Below, in pieces: positions 44,838 to 55,300 of a stretch of DNA of 64,000 bases; position 1 is the first letter of the stretch, and every line of letters starts with the position of its first letter. Made by a program: the position numbers and the translations under genes. Below the pieces are notes generated by a model. That model was not told the origin of the DNA. It did no database searches and saw only the letters and a program-made list of their open reading frames with translations. This stretch comes from Adenophora triphylla var. japonica (Eukaryota > Streptophyta > Magnoliopsida > Asterales > Campanulaceae), in contig JAFEMH010002084.1 in NCBI GenBank assembly GCA_022495995.1, positions 248,001 to 312,000 on the forward strand. The letters run 5' to 3'.

Positions 44838-45560
44838 GGCAACTCCAATGCAAGTTTACCTGTCTACTAAATGGCGGTGGCGGCAGATTTGGTGGTTTGG
44901 TGGTTTCAGTGCCTGTGGCGGTGGTTTTGGTGGCAGTGGTGGATGGTGCCAAAGTTGGTTAAATCAAACAACAATCTGAAAAAATATAGAGAGAGGGGTC
45001 GTCGGCGAAGCGAGGCTGATGGGGCAGCAAGAACTCGAACTGAGCCTTAAATCAAACAACAATCTGAAAAAAAAATATGGAGAGAGAGGTCGTTGGCGAA
45101 GCGAGACTGATGGGACAGCAAGGACTCGAACAGGTGTGTACCAGTGTGAGTAAGGGGTGTGCTGGTATTGGAGTTGAAGGAGGGAGATGGGCAGCGACAT
45201 TAAAGTTGCAGATCTGCACCAAATTGACTCATTCTCCCGATCAACAAATAGGGGGTTTGGGCGGTGGTTGCTGGGGTGGGAGGAAAAAGGGAAGGAGAAA
45301 TGGAGAGAAGAGTTGGGGCGACACTGGAATTAGCAACTGCGGATGTGGGAGACGGACCTGGGGAGCTGGTTTGTGTTTTGAGGGGAGGTGTTGTGGTGGT
45401 GAAGAAGAACCGTTAGATATGGGTTGGGTTGGGTTGAGATATGCAATAGGCAGGTAAATAATATAAAGTAGGGTAATATAGTCATTTCAATTAATAACAT
45501 TTATTTGAAAATAATAATGTAGGGGTATTAAGTAAATTGTGGTGGTGAATAACAATTCTC
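44838..45560. mobile_element. Non-autonomous element ~110 bp upstream of the ALG6 start codon
   Basis: It begins around AGGGCAACTCCAATGCAAG. The stretch TTTACCTGTCTACTAAATGG near its left is inverted relative to GGCAGGTAAATAATAT near its right. The left 100 bp match the window start in reverse complement. A tandem duplication of 88 bp (units at 44,959 and 45,047) lies inside. Boundaries and superfamily are uncertain. The open frame 45,077-45,457 lacks any known domain and is not called. Confidence 0.5.
44959..45134. repeat. Tandem 88-bp duplication
   Basis: TTAAATCAAACAACAATCTG starts at 44,959 and again at 45,047. The two units share GTCGNNGGCGAAGCGAG and GCAAGNACTCGAAC blocks. It is recent enough to align without large gaps. 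Confidence 0.8.
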
Positions 45561-45732
45561 TTTTAGTTCCTCCCCAAGGAAATTGATTACAATTACAATT
45601 ATTATTTAGACTTTCTCAATTTACCATCTCAAAATCCCTAATTTCTTATTCAAATTTAAACCTTATATCTTCGATTTCTATAGAGATAAATAATGCACGC
45701 ATAGGTTACAAACTAGTTACAAACTATGCATG

Positions 45733-45825
45733 ATTTTTTTGACGATGTCTCACGTTATAAGGCGATTAGAGAGATTGAATCATGATACTCATTGAAAATG
45801 AGGCCTGACTTTATCACTGAGTCAT
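45733..45825 (-). mobile_element. Degenerate SINE, related to 52,759-52,852
   Basis: GACGATGTCTCACGTTATAAGG and CTTTATCACTGAGTCA align with ACGATGTCCCATGCCATGAGG and CTTTACCACTGGGCCA of the better-preserved copy. Box A and box B positions are eroded. Confidence 0.4.
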
Positions 45826-46518
45826 TTAGTTTGGACACCTTGAAACAAGCAGCCTTGGACCTCAAAGAAACAGTATTTTATTTCTTACTACCAATTACCA
45901 CAAATTCTTTTCCGATTCCCGTCGGACGGTTTCAATATTTGTGGCTGGGTTTGTAGTTTACAATAGCACCCACAAAGTGTTTGTGTTTTTGTTTGTGTGA
46001 CAGATTGTGAAGGAGACATGGGGGGGAACAAGCGGAAAACGTGTGAGGGACTATAGATTGTATACATGGGCTCTTGGGGTTGCATTTTTGCTCCTCAAAT
46101 CTCCCAAGTTACTAACAACAAGACTCTTACTTTGTGCACTGATAGCCTGTCATTCTGCCTTTGCTGGTTCTAGCTAACTCACCTCAGTATATATTTGTGC
46201 TCATCTTAGCATTTGCAAAAGATTGTTTTGTCAAGAAGGGTGTATGAATTGAAGCTGATTTGAATTTGGACTTTCATTTTGGGACGGGGGGTAGTATTTA
46301 AAGTTACTAGTATGTATGAAATATTGTGCATAACCCAGGATTGCAATTTGGAAATTGAGGTGAGTGATTTTATTTCTAATTTGAACTAGCCTATTTTAAA
46401 AGAAAAAAATTGTTACAACTGAGCAGAGCATCTAAATTCAAACTCTACACTCACTTATGGACCCACAACTTCCTTCCCACAGCAGCTTTCTTGATTAGTC
46501 GACAGGGAAGGCTCCAGC
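45826..46518. other. Spacer between ALG6 and POR
   Basis: No gene is seen. A minus-strand AATAAA at about 46,369-46,374 lies ~145 bp past the POR stop codon and is a candidate polyadenylation signal for POR. Confidence 0.45.
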
Positions 46519-47509
46519 TTAAGCCAGACCAACAAGTTTCTCGCTTACTTCCCACACCTTACGGGCCTTAGCCGAGTCACTTGCTTCTTGAGACAATTGG
46601 TTCTCAAATGAGGCCGAGTCCTTGTTCCAGCTCCAATAAACTCCCGATTTTGTCAAGCTTGGATCACTCACAACCTATATATAGTACAAACCAAATTTAT
46701 GTCAGTTATGTGTATTCATAAAGTCATGGGTTCGAAGCAGCAAATTTCTAAGAATTGTCGTAGAGGAAAGGCTCTGAAGAATGGTTCCTCTCCACCCCCG
46801 TTTGGAGGGGAGCGCCGGGGTTTGCCCTTTTTTATGTGTATTCAATTTCTTATTTGCTTCATCATTATAATGCTAAATTTTACCTGTGCAAGACGCTTCC
46901 CAGAGTCTTCCTCAGATACAAAGCCCTTGGTGATGTACTTCTGGAATGGAGGGAAGAGAATTCTGAAGAGAGGAATGTGCTCCCTAAACAAGCCTGTGGT
47001 GGCAATGCAACCGGGGTACAGGGAAGCAAAGGTGATACCAGTGTCCTCATGATAACGGCGGTGGAACTCTTGCATAGTCAGCATGTTGCAGACCTTGCTG
47101 TCCTTGTATGCCTTTGCACCATCAAAATCACCACCGTCAATCATGGCTGAGCTGTTGAGCCCATTCAAGCCCCCTGCAAGACCCCTCATGTCCCCAAGGT
47201 TTGCCTTTGGAGGTACGTTTCCAGCCAAAGTATTTGTGTTACCTAAGATGATGAATATTTTTTTAATATCATAGATAATGTGATTTGATCAAGTAAATTA
47301 AGGTGATAATGACAAAGAACTCTTGCTCAAGTAGCATCAGGTATACCAATAAAGGGCAAACCCCGGTGCGCCAAGCGTTCGGCGCCAAGCGGGGGTCGGG
47401 AGGGGGAACCATTTGCTAGAGCCTTCCCCTGACAATTGCCAAGAGGCTGTTCGCTAAGGTTCGAACCCGTGATCTTATGGTAGGAGCATCAGGTATACCA
47501 ATCTATATA

Positions 47510-47582
<73 letters not shown>

Positions 47583-48462
47583 TGATACTATTATTTTCAA
47601 ATACCTGTAATTGAACCAACAATGATGAGTCTCTTTGATGGATAATCAGACTTCTGCAAATCCTCTAGCAACAATCTAGAAAGAAGAAAGTGTCCAAGAT
47701 GATTAGTCCCAACACTAAGTTCAAATCCATCTGCTGTATATGTAGGTTCTTTAGCAGTTGGCAAATACACAGCTGCATTGCAAACCAACACATCAAGTGG
47801 GGCCCCGGATCGCCTGAAGTTGTCAACAAATTGCCTGACACTGTCTAAGGAAGCAAGGTCCAAATGCATAACAGTATAGTTCTCTTTGGACATTCCAGCT
47901 GATTTAGCAGCTCTTTCTGCCTTAAGGAAATCCCTACAAGCCATGATCACATGCCATTTGCCTGTCTCAGCTAAAGCCTTGGCTGCCGCCAGACCCAAAC
48001 CGGAGGAAGCTCCGGTCACAATAACACTGCCCTTTCTCAAGGTCTTCTTCCCATCAGTTGATGCCCGGTTAATCGCCGGAGTTGTAACAACAGCCTGCAC
48101 TTTTAGCCCTCCACGAGATACCTTCTGCATGACCCACAAATTGTAAGTTCAAATTTCTGATGGATTTTGTATTTCTTTAGCAGCTTATGCTCAATTAAGC
48201 AGAATTTTAGTACCTTGCTCTTAAGTGCTGAAGAACTGAAGTCACTTTTATGGTGGCCTGCTAGTGAAGCTCCAAAAAAGCTCGATTCTTTCATCGATGG
48301 GCACCCTTTTCCCTGCAAATATATGACAACATTCAAAATTTAAGTAAATTCCTAGTGTTATTAAGAAAAGAACAGATTTTTTTTTTCTGGGAAATTTGAA
48401 GAAACCTCCTTGTGGATGGTGGTGAAGGAGGAGGAGAGCAAAGAAGTAGCCTGAAGTGCCAT
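46519..48462 (-). CDS. POR: Light-dependent NADPH:protochlorophyllide oxidoreductase, plastid precursor
   Basis: POR uses light and NADPH to reduce protochlorophyllide to chlorophyllide in plastids, a key step in chlorophyll synthesis. Five exons with GT-AG junctions were read: 48,462-48,406; 48,312-48,214; 48,124-47,605; 47,242-46,884; 46,674-46,519. They join to 1,191 nt, 396 residues, the normal length for angiosperm POR precursors. The first ~55 residues are Ser/Lys-rich ([19 protein letters not shown]), like a transit peptide. The Rossmann NADPH motif TGASSGLG is at residues 89-96. [16 protein letters not shown] lies near the end of exon 3. The catalytic YxxxK ([11 protein letters not shown]) has Tyr271 and Lys275, and the C-terminal part has [20 protein letters not shown]. 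All expected catalytic residues are present. Introns 3 and 4 each carry a SINE. PORA, B and C types cannot be told apart here. Confidence 0.96.
46719..46831 (+). mobile_element. SINE in POR intron 4 (family with 47,351-47,484)
   Basis: A 13-bp target duplication TTATGTGTATTCA flanks it (46,706-46,718 and 46,832-46,844). It has a box B-like GGGTTCGAA near the 5' end and a tail GCGCCGGGGTTTGCCCTTTT. Box A is not evident. Confidence 0.75.
47351..47484 (-). mobile_element. SINE in POR intron 3, opposite orientation to the intron 4 copy
   Basis: An 18-bp target duplication AGCATCAGGTATACCAAT flanks it (47,333-47,350 and 47,485-47,502). On the minus strand it has GGGTTCGAACC (box B) and shares AGGCTCT, AATGGTTCC and CCGGGGTTTGCCCTTT with the copy at 46,719-46,831. 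Confidence 0.8.
47514..47583. repeat. (GA)n microsatellite in POR intron 3
   Basis: About 70 bp of nearly pure GA dinucleotide lies ~20 bp from the exon 3 donor site. On the transcribed (minus) strand it is a CT tract. It is likely polymorphic in length. Confidence 0.95.
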
Positions 48463-48530
48463 TGGAGCTTTAGGACTTGAATTGGTTAATATCTTGGTTG
48501 AATTGATGGGTACCCTTTTGATGATTTGTT

Positions 48531-48630
48531 GTGTTTATATAAAGGGAAGGAGGTGTGTTTTGTAGTGACCAATAAAAAATGGGTTAATTTGGTGTTTTGT
48601 GGTGGATATTGTGGGCCAGAGTAGATAAGA
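48531..48630 (-). promoter_or_regulatory. Probable POR core promoter
   Basis: A TATA box (minus strand TTTATATAAA, about 48,534-48,543) lies ~75 bp upstream of the POR start codon. A CCAAT motif is on the plus strand near 48,569. GATAAG, the core of the light-responsive I-box, is at 48,623-48,628. The roles are inferred from motif and position only. Confidence 0.5.
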
Positions 48631-49363
48631 TAATTGTTTATGGATGGGGGTCTGTCAAATTAATTCAAAGGAGCCAATCAAAGTGTTAGTTTTGGATTTC
48701 GTATGATATTTTTTATTTCTTGAAAAAGAAGTGGGGCCTACTTGAGGATATTAGGGTGCACTGCCCAAAGCAGTATTATTGGCAGAGTTATGGGTTGGGA
48801 ATGGAGATGTAACGAAGGATAGGATTTTTGGGCAGGCGGCCAGGCGCCCATTCATGAATCAGGGTTCCAAATTCCCCTCCAGCTTTGCCTGTTTTAATCT
48901 CTTGAATAAAAGTCTCTTTTTTTTTTTTTTTTGAATGAAATAAAAGTCTTCTATTCTGATGTATATTTGTATGCATAATGAATAATGACTAAAATTTACA
49001 TAGACATGCCTAATAATTTTAAGTTATATTTCCCCGTCCCCGGAGAACATTACCCACTTTGCCATTTCGGACTAATGTGAGAATGTATAGGCTGCAATTA
49101 TCAGAAACGCAGCTAAAGTAATTAACAGACAGGAAGAGGGGTTACAGGTAAATGAATGGTAAGATATACTATAAACGAAAGAATTCCATCGGTTTCTACA
49201 CTCAAGCTGTATTCTTCTTCTTTTTCTTTTTCCTATCATTTTCTCCCCCCAACAAAGATAATGAAACTCCCTAATATTACAATTTCAGGTTTTCTCTGTA
49301 CAATTTCACCAGCTTCAAGGGGAACTATGCATCTTCTTGAATCAAGCTTTTTGTATCTGTACC
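48631..49363. other. Spacer between POR and the WD40 gene
   Basis: No gene or recognisable element was found. It includes a T-run at about 48,917-48,932 and would contain the 3' UTR of the WD40 gene and the distal POR promoter. Confidence 0.45.
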
Positions 49364-52300
49364 CTAAATACGAACCGGCAATCCAAAATTCTGAAAAGTT
49401 CTAATTTCCCCTCGAAGCCCAGCTGTCACTATCACCATGCCCCATGCTGACTTACTTGGACTCCCCCCGTTGGACAAATCCACACTCGTATGACGACTAC
49501 TACGGTGCTTGGTGGTCAGAAGAAGTTTTTCCTCTGGCCAAGTAGCTGAAATTCTATCAAAGAAATAACTATTGGTCGCATTAGATATTATCCCACGAAG
49601 AGGGCTATTAGTATTACCAAAAGCCAAGGGTGAATTGGCATCCCCATCCCCGTTAACCTCTGCTGGTGTAGGAGGGTGATTTGCTGTAGAAACTTCATCC
49701 AAATGGTCAACAGAAACCCCGTTGGGTTCCCCGGAACAGTTCTCTTGAAATGCCCATGATGATGTGTCAGTCATGCCTGGCCATGGGATAGCTGCTGATA
49801 CGTCTTGACAATGGAAATGCTCATAAGATTGGGTGACTGTAACGCCTTTGCTTCTACTAGGTCGAGAATCACCTTCATGTTTCCAGACATAAACATGGGA
49901 ATCCTCACTTGCGCTCACCACATATCTTCCGTTGGCTGTCAGAGATGCTGAGATTTGGCTGTTCGTGTTGCGGAAACCTGCAAATGTAATCACACTAATT
50001 TATAACTATATACTCGTACAAGCCATCAGTACAAGCCATCAGTACGTTTCTTCAAGAAAAAAACATTTAGCTGATGGCATGTAGATAAATTCACTTTTTT
50101 TTTTCATCTTTAATTGGTATTTGTAATTCAGTGCCAAAAAGGGATCACTTTATGTAAGCAGCATGATATCAATAGCAGAACATTTAGTTGAATGACTCAA
50201 ATTAGACTAATGAACAACATTTATTTCACTATACACTTTTTCTCTTTCCTACACCACTTTCCTTAATTCCCGTGCATGGGCCATTTTGAGACATTTCGGG
50301 CAGGACGGAGGGAGTATTACTTTTAAATAATTTCACATCCACAAATAACTTCAATTGACTCCTAGTCTTGCAAGTTAAGGATTTCTCTTACAAAAATTGG
50401 TCACTTAAGACAACCAAAGATAATGGTTTCTGTACATGGCCAATGGTCGTCACTGGGTCTTGGCTTCAATTCATGCACCCCATCATTTACCTCTAATTGT
50501 ATTTTAGTAAGCTGTGAGTTATTCCTTTGGTCGGGGATATATTTTACACTTAGATGGTAGGTAAAAAGAGAGAGAAAAGAGAAATTGCTATCAAAATGTT
50601 AGCAGTCTAATTAAGTTAGATAATGAATAATGCCGTGAAAGTAGTCGTTGTTTAACAGCTTGAATATCTAGAAGCAAGAAACTAAATGATCTACTAGTAT
50701 TACCTTTAAACTTGTGAACCAAATCAACACCATCGACAACACGGACTCGTGAATCTGCAGATGTGATAAGCACTTCTGAGGAGCTTCCCGGGGCAAACTG
50801 TTCAAAGAAATCAATCAGTAACCAACAGCACAAGGAAATGTTTTCCAATTTTATTTTTTATTTTTTCCACCACACAATTGTGTATGGACAAATAGGAACT
50901 TTATTGTTCTCTTCTCAAGATTGAAATACCATAGCCTCTTACAAAGAGACAAATTATATTAGGAAAATACCAGAGCAGGCAAACAATGCAGTTTTGGCAG
51001 GAAATAACCTTAGAGAGACATGCTAAATATTGCAAAGTAAACCTTAACAAAATAATAAAGTTGGAGTAGAAACACTTCCCCCACCCCCACCCCCCCAAAC
51101 AAACACCCAAAAACACGCACCGAACACCCACAAGAAAAAAACTAATGAACAAAATAATTCTGCAAAAGCAGATACAGAAAAAGCTATTTTACCTGGAAGC
51201 CAGTAATTTTTTTGTGGTGAGCTTTCTTCTTCTTGTTTTGCAGATTAATTTGATTTTTCTGCTGCAGCTTATTTTCTGCAGCTTGAAGAAGATTAATGAG
51301 TAGAGATAATGGACAGGTGCTTGAGAATTCAAAAAGGAAAAGGATAAAAGAGAGACAGAGAGACTCGTCAGCTCCTACCAGCAGTGTTGTATAAACAGCA
51401 ACTCCCCTTGTATGTACCAACTAGTGCAGCCTTCAGAAATCAACAAAAATTCCTTCAGTTACAGGTGAACTTTTGCAGAATAATAACTAAAAAAAAAAAA
51501 CCATTCCCCCTTATTGCCGGGTGTGGTGAAACACAAACTTTAAAAATAAAAAATAAAATAGGTAGTTGGAAAAGATGAAGGCCCAACCTGACCATCTGGT
51601 GTATAGCAAGCGGCCGTGACCATTTCATGTAGATCACTCCAATCAACAACTTGTCGATCAGGAATGCTCCATATGCGAACTTTGGCATCAAGTGATCCAC
51701 TGATGAAGTATCTATCATCAACAGGATTAAACTGGATGCAAGTTACTGTGTCAAAAGAAATCCAGAAAATAACAGTGTAATTAGCCAAAACCGCAGGCCA
51801 GCAATTAAAAGAGTAGGGACAAAGTGTTTCTTTCACATACAGGTAAAGAAATTGTAATTTTCAGAAAGAATGCTCCTATTAACTCAGGATCCCAGTGAGT
51901 ATCTATATCAGTGGCGAACCCACGTTCAACCAATGGCAGTCACTTGACCTCCTTTGGTTCTAAATATATGCCACTTTAGTACCTTTATATAAGGAAAAGA
52001 ATGATTTTGTAACACAAATACTAATAATTTATCATATTTGACACCCCTTATCTTAGGTAAAATTGTACTTTGTCCCAAAATTCTTGTTGTTTTAGACTTT
52101 TCACACATATTAAGAAAGGTAATCATTACATATAAAATAGACTAAATTACCCTTAAAACAATTCAATTTCCTAGGTAATTAAATGCTAGTATAATGACTA
52201 CTATTCATAATTATAAATAAGGGTATACCTGGCAAATAATGGTAAAAATGCCTACATAATTGTAAAACAACAAGTATTTTAGGACAAAATTGTACTCCTT

Positions 52301-55300
52301 AAACAACAAGTATTTTGGGACAGAGGGAGTAGTAGTTTTCTATCACTAGATAAAGCTTGTGGGTATGTGTAAATGCAATACATTAGCTGCAACGAATACG
52401 ACAACCAGCAGCCTTCTACAACTAGACAAAATAGTAAAGACAAATGCGGATATAGGGAGTGTGAAAGGTAGATAAAGAAGCATACAAATAAAATTAAAAT
52501 CTTACCATAGTCACTGTGTGAAAAAATCTTCAAACATGACTTGCTAGACAACTGCCACAACCGCACTGTTTTGTCCATTGAAGATGAAAGCAAATGCTGA
52601 AATAAGGATTCCTATCAATAAGAGAAATACTCCATCTTTTCAAAAATAATAGTTCATTTGCTATTTTTTTTTAAATCAACATGGGACAATATCAAATCAA
52701 TCTTCGGCCTACAATTGTTCCAACTTTTGGTAATAAAATTACAATCACTGGAAACTATTTTTTTTACGATGTCCCATGCCATGAGGCAAGGAGAGGAATC
52801 GAACCCTAGACCTCACAGAGCTTTACCACTGGGCCACTCCTTTGGGGACCACTATAATACTCCCTCCGTCCCTAAATGTTTGTCCCATTTGACTTTTTAG
52901 TTGAACTTTGACCACAAATATATGACAATTTAATTATGTTCATGAAATTCTAAAAATTCCTATTGATTCACCATTAATAATATTATCAACAACAACTTTT
53001 AGAATTTCATGAACATAATTAAATTGTCATTTATTTGTGGTCAAAGTTTAATAAAAAAGTCAAATGGGACAAACATTTAGGGACGGAGGTAGTAATAAGA
53101 TTCCGGCTAAAAGCATACAAGCTGTGTTACCCGGACTCTTCAAATATGTTGAAGTACCCGTGTCCGACACATATCGTGTCCGACAAGACACCCCGACACC
53201 CACATTTTCATTCGGATACGACAAGAAAAATTAAAAAGAAAAAAAGGAGGGAGTTGACTTCATTTATAAAATTTTTACAAGTTTTAATGTTGTTTTACTT
53301 AATTATACATTATATCTTAGCAAAAATAGAGTGAGTTGACTTCATTTATAAGTAAAGTATATAAATAGACTCAATATATTTTGTTATTAACGTATCCCCG
53401 TACCCGTATCCTAATTTTAGGACAGTGTCCCCGTGTCCAATTTTTTGAGGAAAAGTGAATCCGACACTAGGATCCGTACCCGTGTCGGATACCCGATCCC
53501 GAGTCCAGGTAACATAGCATACAAGTACTGTAGTGTTGTCTTTTCCGGAGAGTCAGTGTTTTAACCGGAATCTGCAACTAAATTAAGATACTATCAATTG
53601 CAACTTCCGATTTTTGTAAAGACAACAGTTTTTGTGAATCTTTGGTTAACAGTTAACTCCAAGTTGACTAAAGACTGTCCAAATGGACTATCTCTTTATG
53701 ATGGCGAGAGTATCTAAATAACACTTTGGATATTCTGAAAATAAGACGATTCTTTGTCTTTTAGATGTATAGCAGATTCACTGAGATAGAAGATTTTAAA
53801 TCATTTGTGAATACTTCGCTGGAAGCTGGAAAACTGAATAGAGCCAAAACATGATTTTTATGTAAAAGTATAGCCAGTGAAGATAAAATGCTTTAAAATT
53901 GCAAGAGGGAGAAATTATTAACGATGGAAGTTAATGTTCAACCATGTTGTACTTCTATTTTTATTACTAATATGAAATACACGGTCCACCATAAAACAAC
54001 AGTAACCCCTCTTTTGGCAAAACAAGCCTTTTGTGGCCTTCTCAAACAACTAGTACGAGATGAAGATGCAGAAGAATGAGATCTTTTTATGAATACCTTT
54101 TGAGATATAACAAGCAAGCTGTAGCATCATATATCATGTCATGTTTTTCCCTTTCTCGGATGACAATGACACTTTCTAACCTCATCGGTTGAAGTTGTTA
54201 TGATTGCGTGCCTACATGGTTGACTTGGGTCTTTTCATACATGTGTAAGCGAGTATATTCAAAATCTCAAATATAATTAGCTTGCATTGATGAAGAGGGA
54301 GGCTAAGAATAATATTTTTTACTATTGATGGAGAGGGAGAATATGGAAATAAATCTTGTTGATTTTTTAGAGATAGTGATGATGAGAACTAGCTTTTCTT
54401 AAAAGAGCGAGATGTTTATGAGATTCACTCTGTTTGTATTGTGTTTCTGATTTGGATGATGAGCTTCAAATCACATCAACAGATATACTGCCGTGACATG
54501 TATAGCAGTAACTGAGGAAATGCCAACTTCAATGGATCCCAATTCTGCAAATGCAATCATTTCAGCATAGATGGGTCCCTTCCTATCACGTTTTTATTTT
54601 GCATGCATGGTACAATTGAAAACAATCTTATACTATGATACTTTTTTACTGATTACTTATTTGGTTTCTTAAGCAGTATGTTGACGATAGCAAAGATGCC
54701 ATACTTGAAATGGAGCAAATACTTCATAAAGGGCAACAGTGAAAACAATGCAATTGCTTAGACTGCCTTGCAAATCATAAAAGTATCATCGTATCAACAA
54801 ATATTTCTCTTTTCTCTATACTTTTTGTTGGTTAGGAAACATGTTAAGCATCTTAAGAGTAATTTTGAGATTCATCTTTATGGTAATGACTTCACTTTTC
54901 TAGTTATTCCAGAATCCTGATCCTTCCTAATGTTAGTTAACATTTTAGAAGGTACGGTAGGTTGTACGATTTTGATAACAAGAAAGTTACAAATGCTAAC
55001 TTTGTGACATATCTCCCTAATTGTTTACAACCATTTCAGATTCTCTTGTAATCTGCATTGACCTTTCTGGTCCAGATGGATTAAGTAAAGTGAAAATGCA
55101 TTAATAACGACCTCCTAAAAAGTACATTCATGCAGCAAAGACAGATTTTTCATTATATGCCACTTGAAAAAGAAACGGAAATGAAAATTTGATGTTGACA
55201 ATCAGTGCTCCCCAATCAATTCCAAGAAGTATTGTCCTTTTTAGCTTTCGACAAGAATTACCTTACTCTTAAGTGGCTACAAGTAAGAACTTTTACATGT

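Noticed and set aside
45077..45457. 126-codon Gly/Arg-rich plus-strand frame
   Set aside because: It lies wholly inside a repeated non-autonomous element and its composition follows the GGTGG repeats. No homologous domain was recognised.
47514..47583. GA-repeat considered as a CRISPR-like or regulatory array
   Set aside because: It is a simple dinucleotide microsatellite without spacers. CRISPR arrays are not expected in a plant nuclear genome.
52780..52850. Possible tRNA gene (good box A and box B)
   Set aside because: The spacing and A-rich tail fit a SINE, no acceptor stem pairing could be seen, and a decayed relative exists at 45,733.
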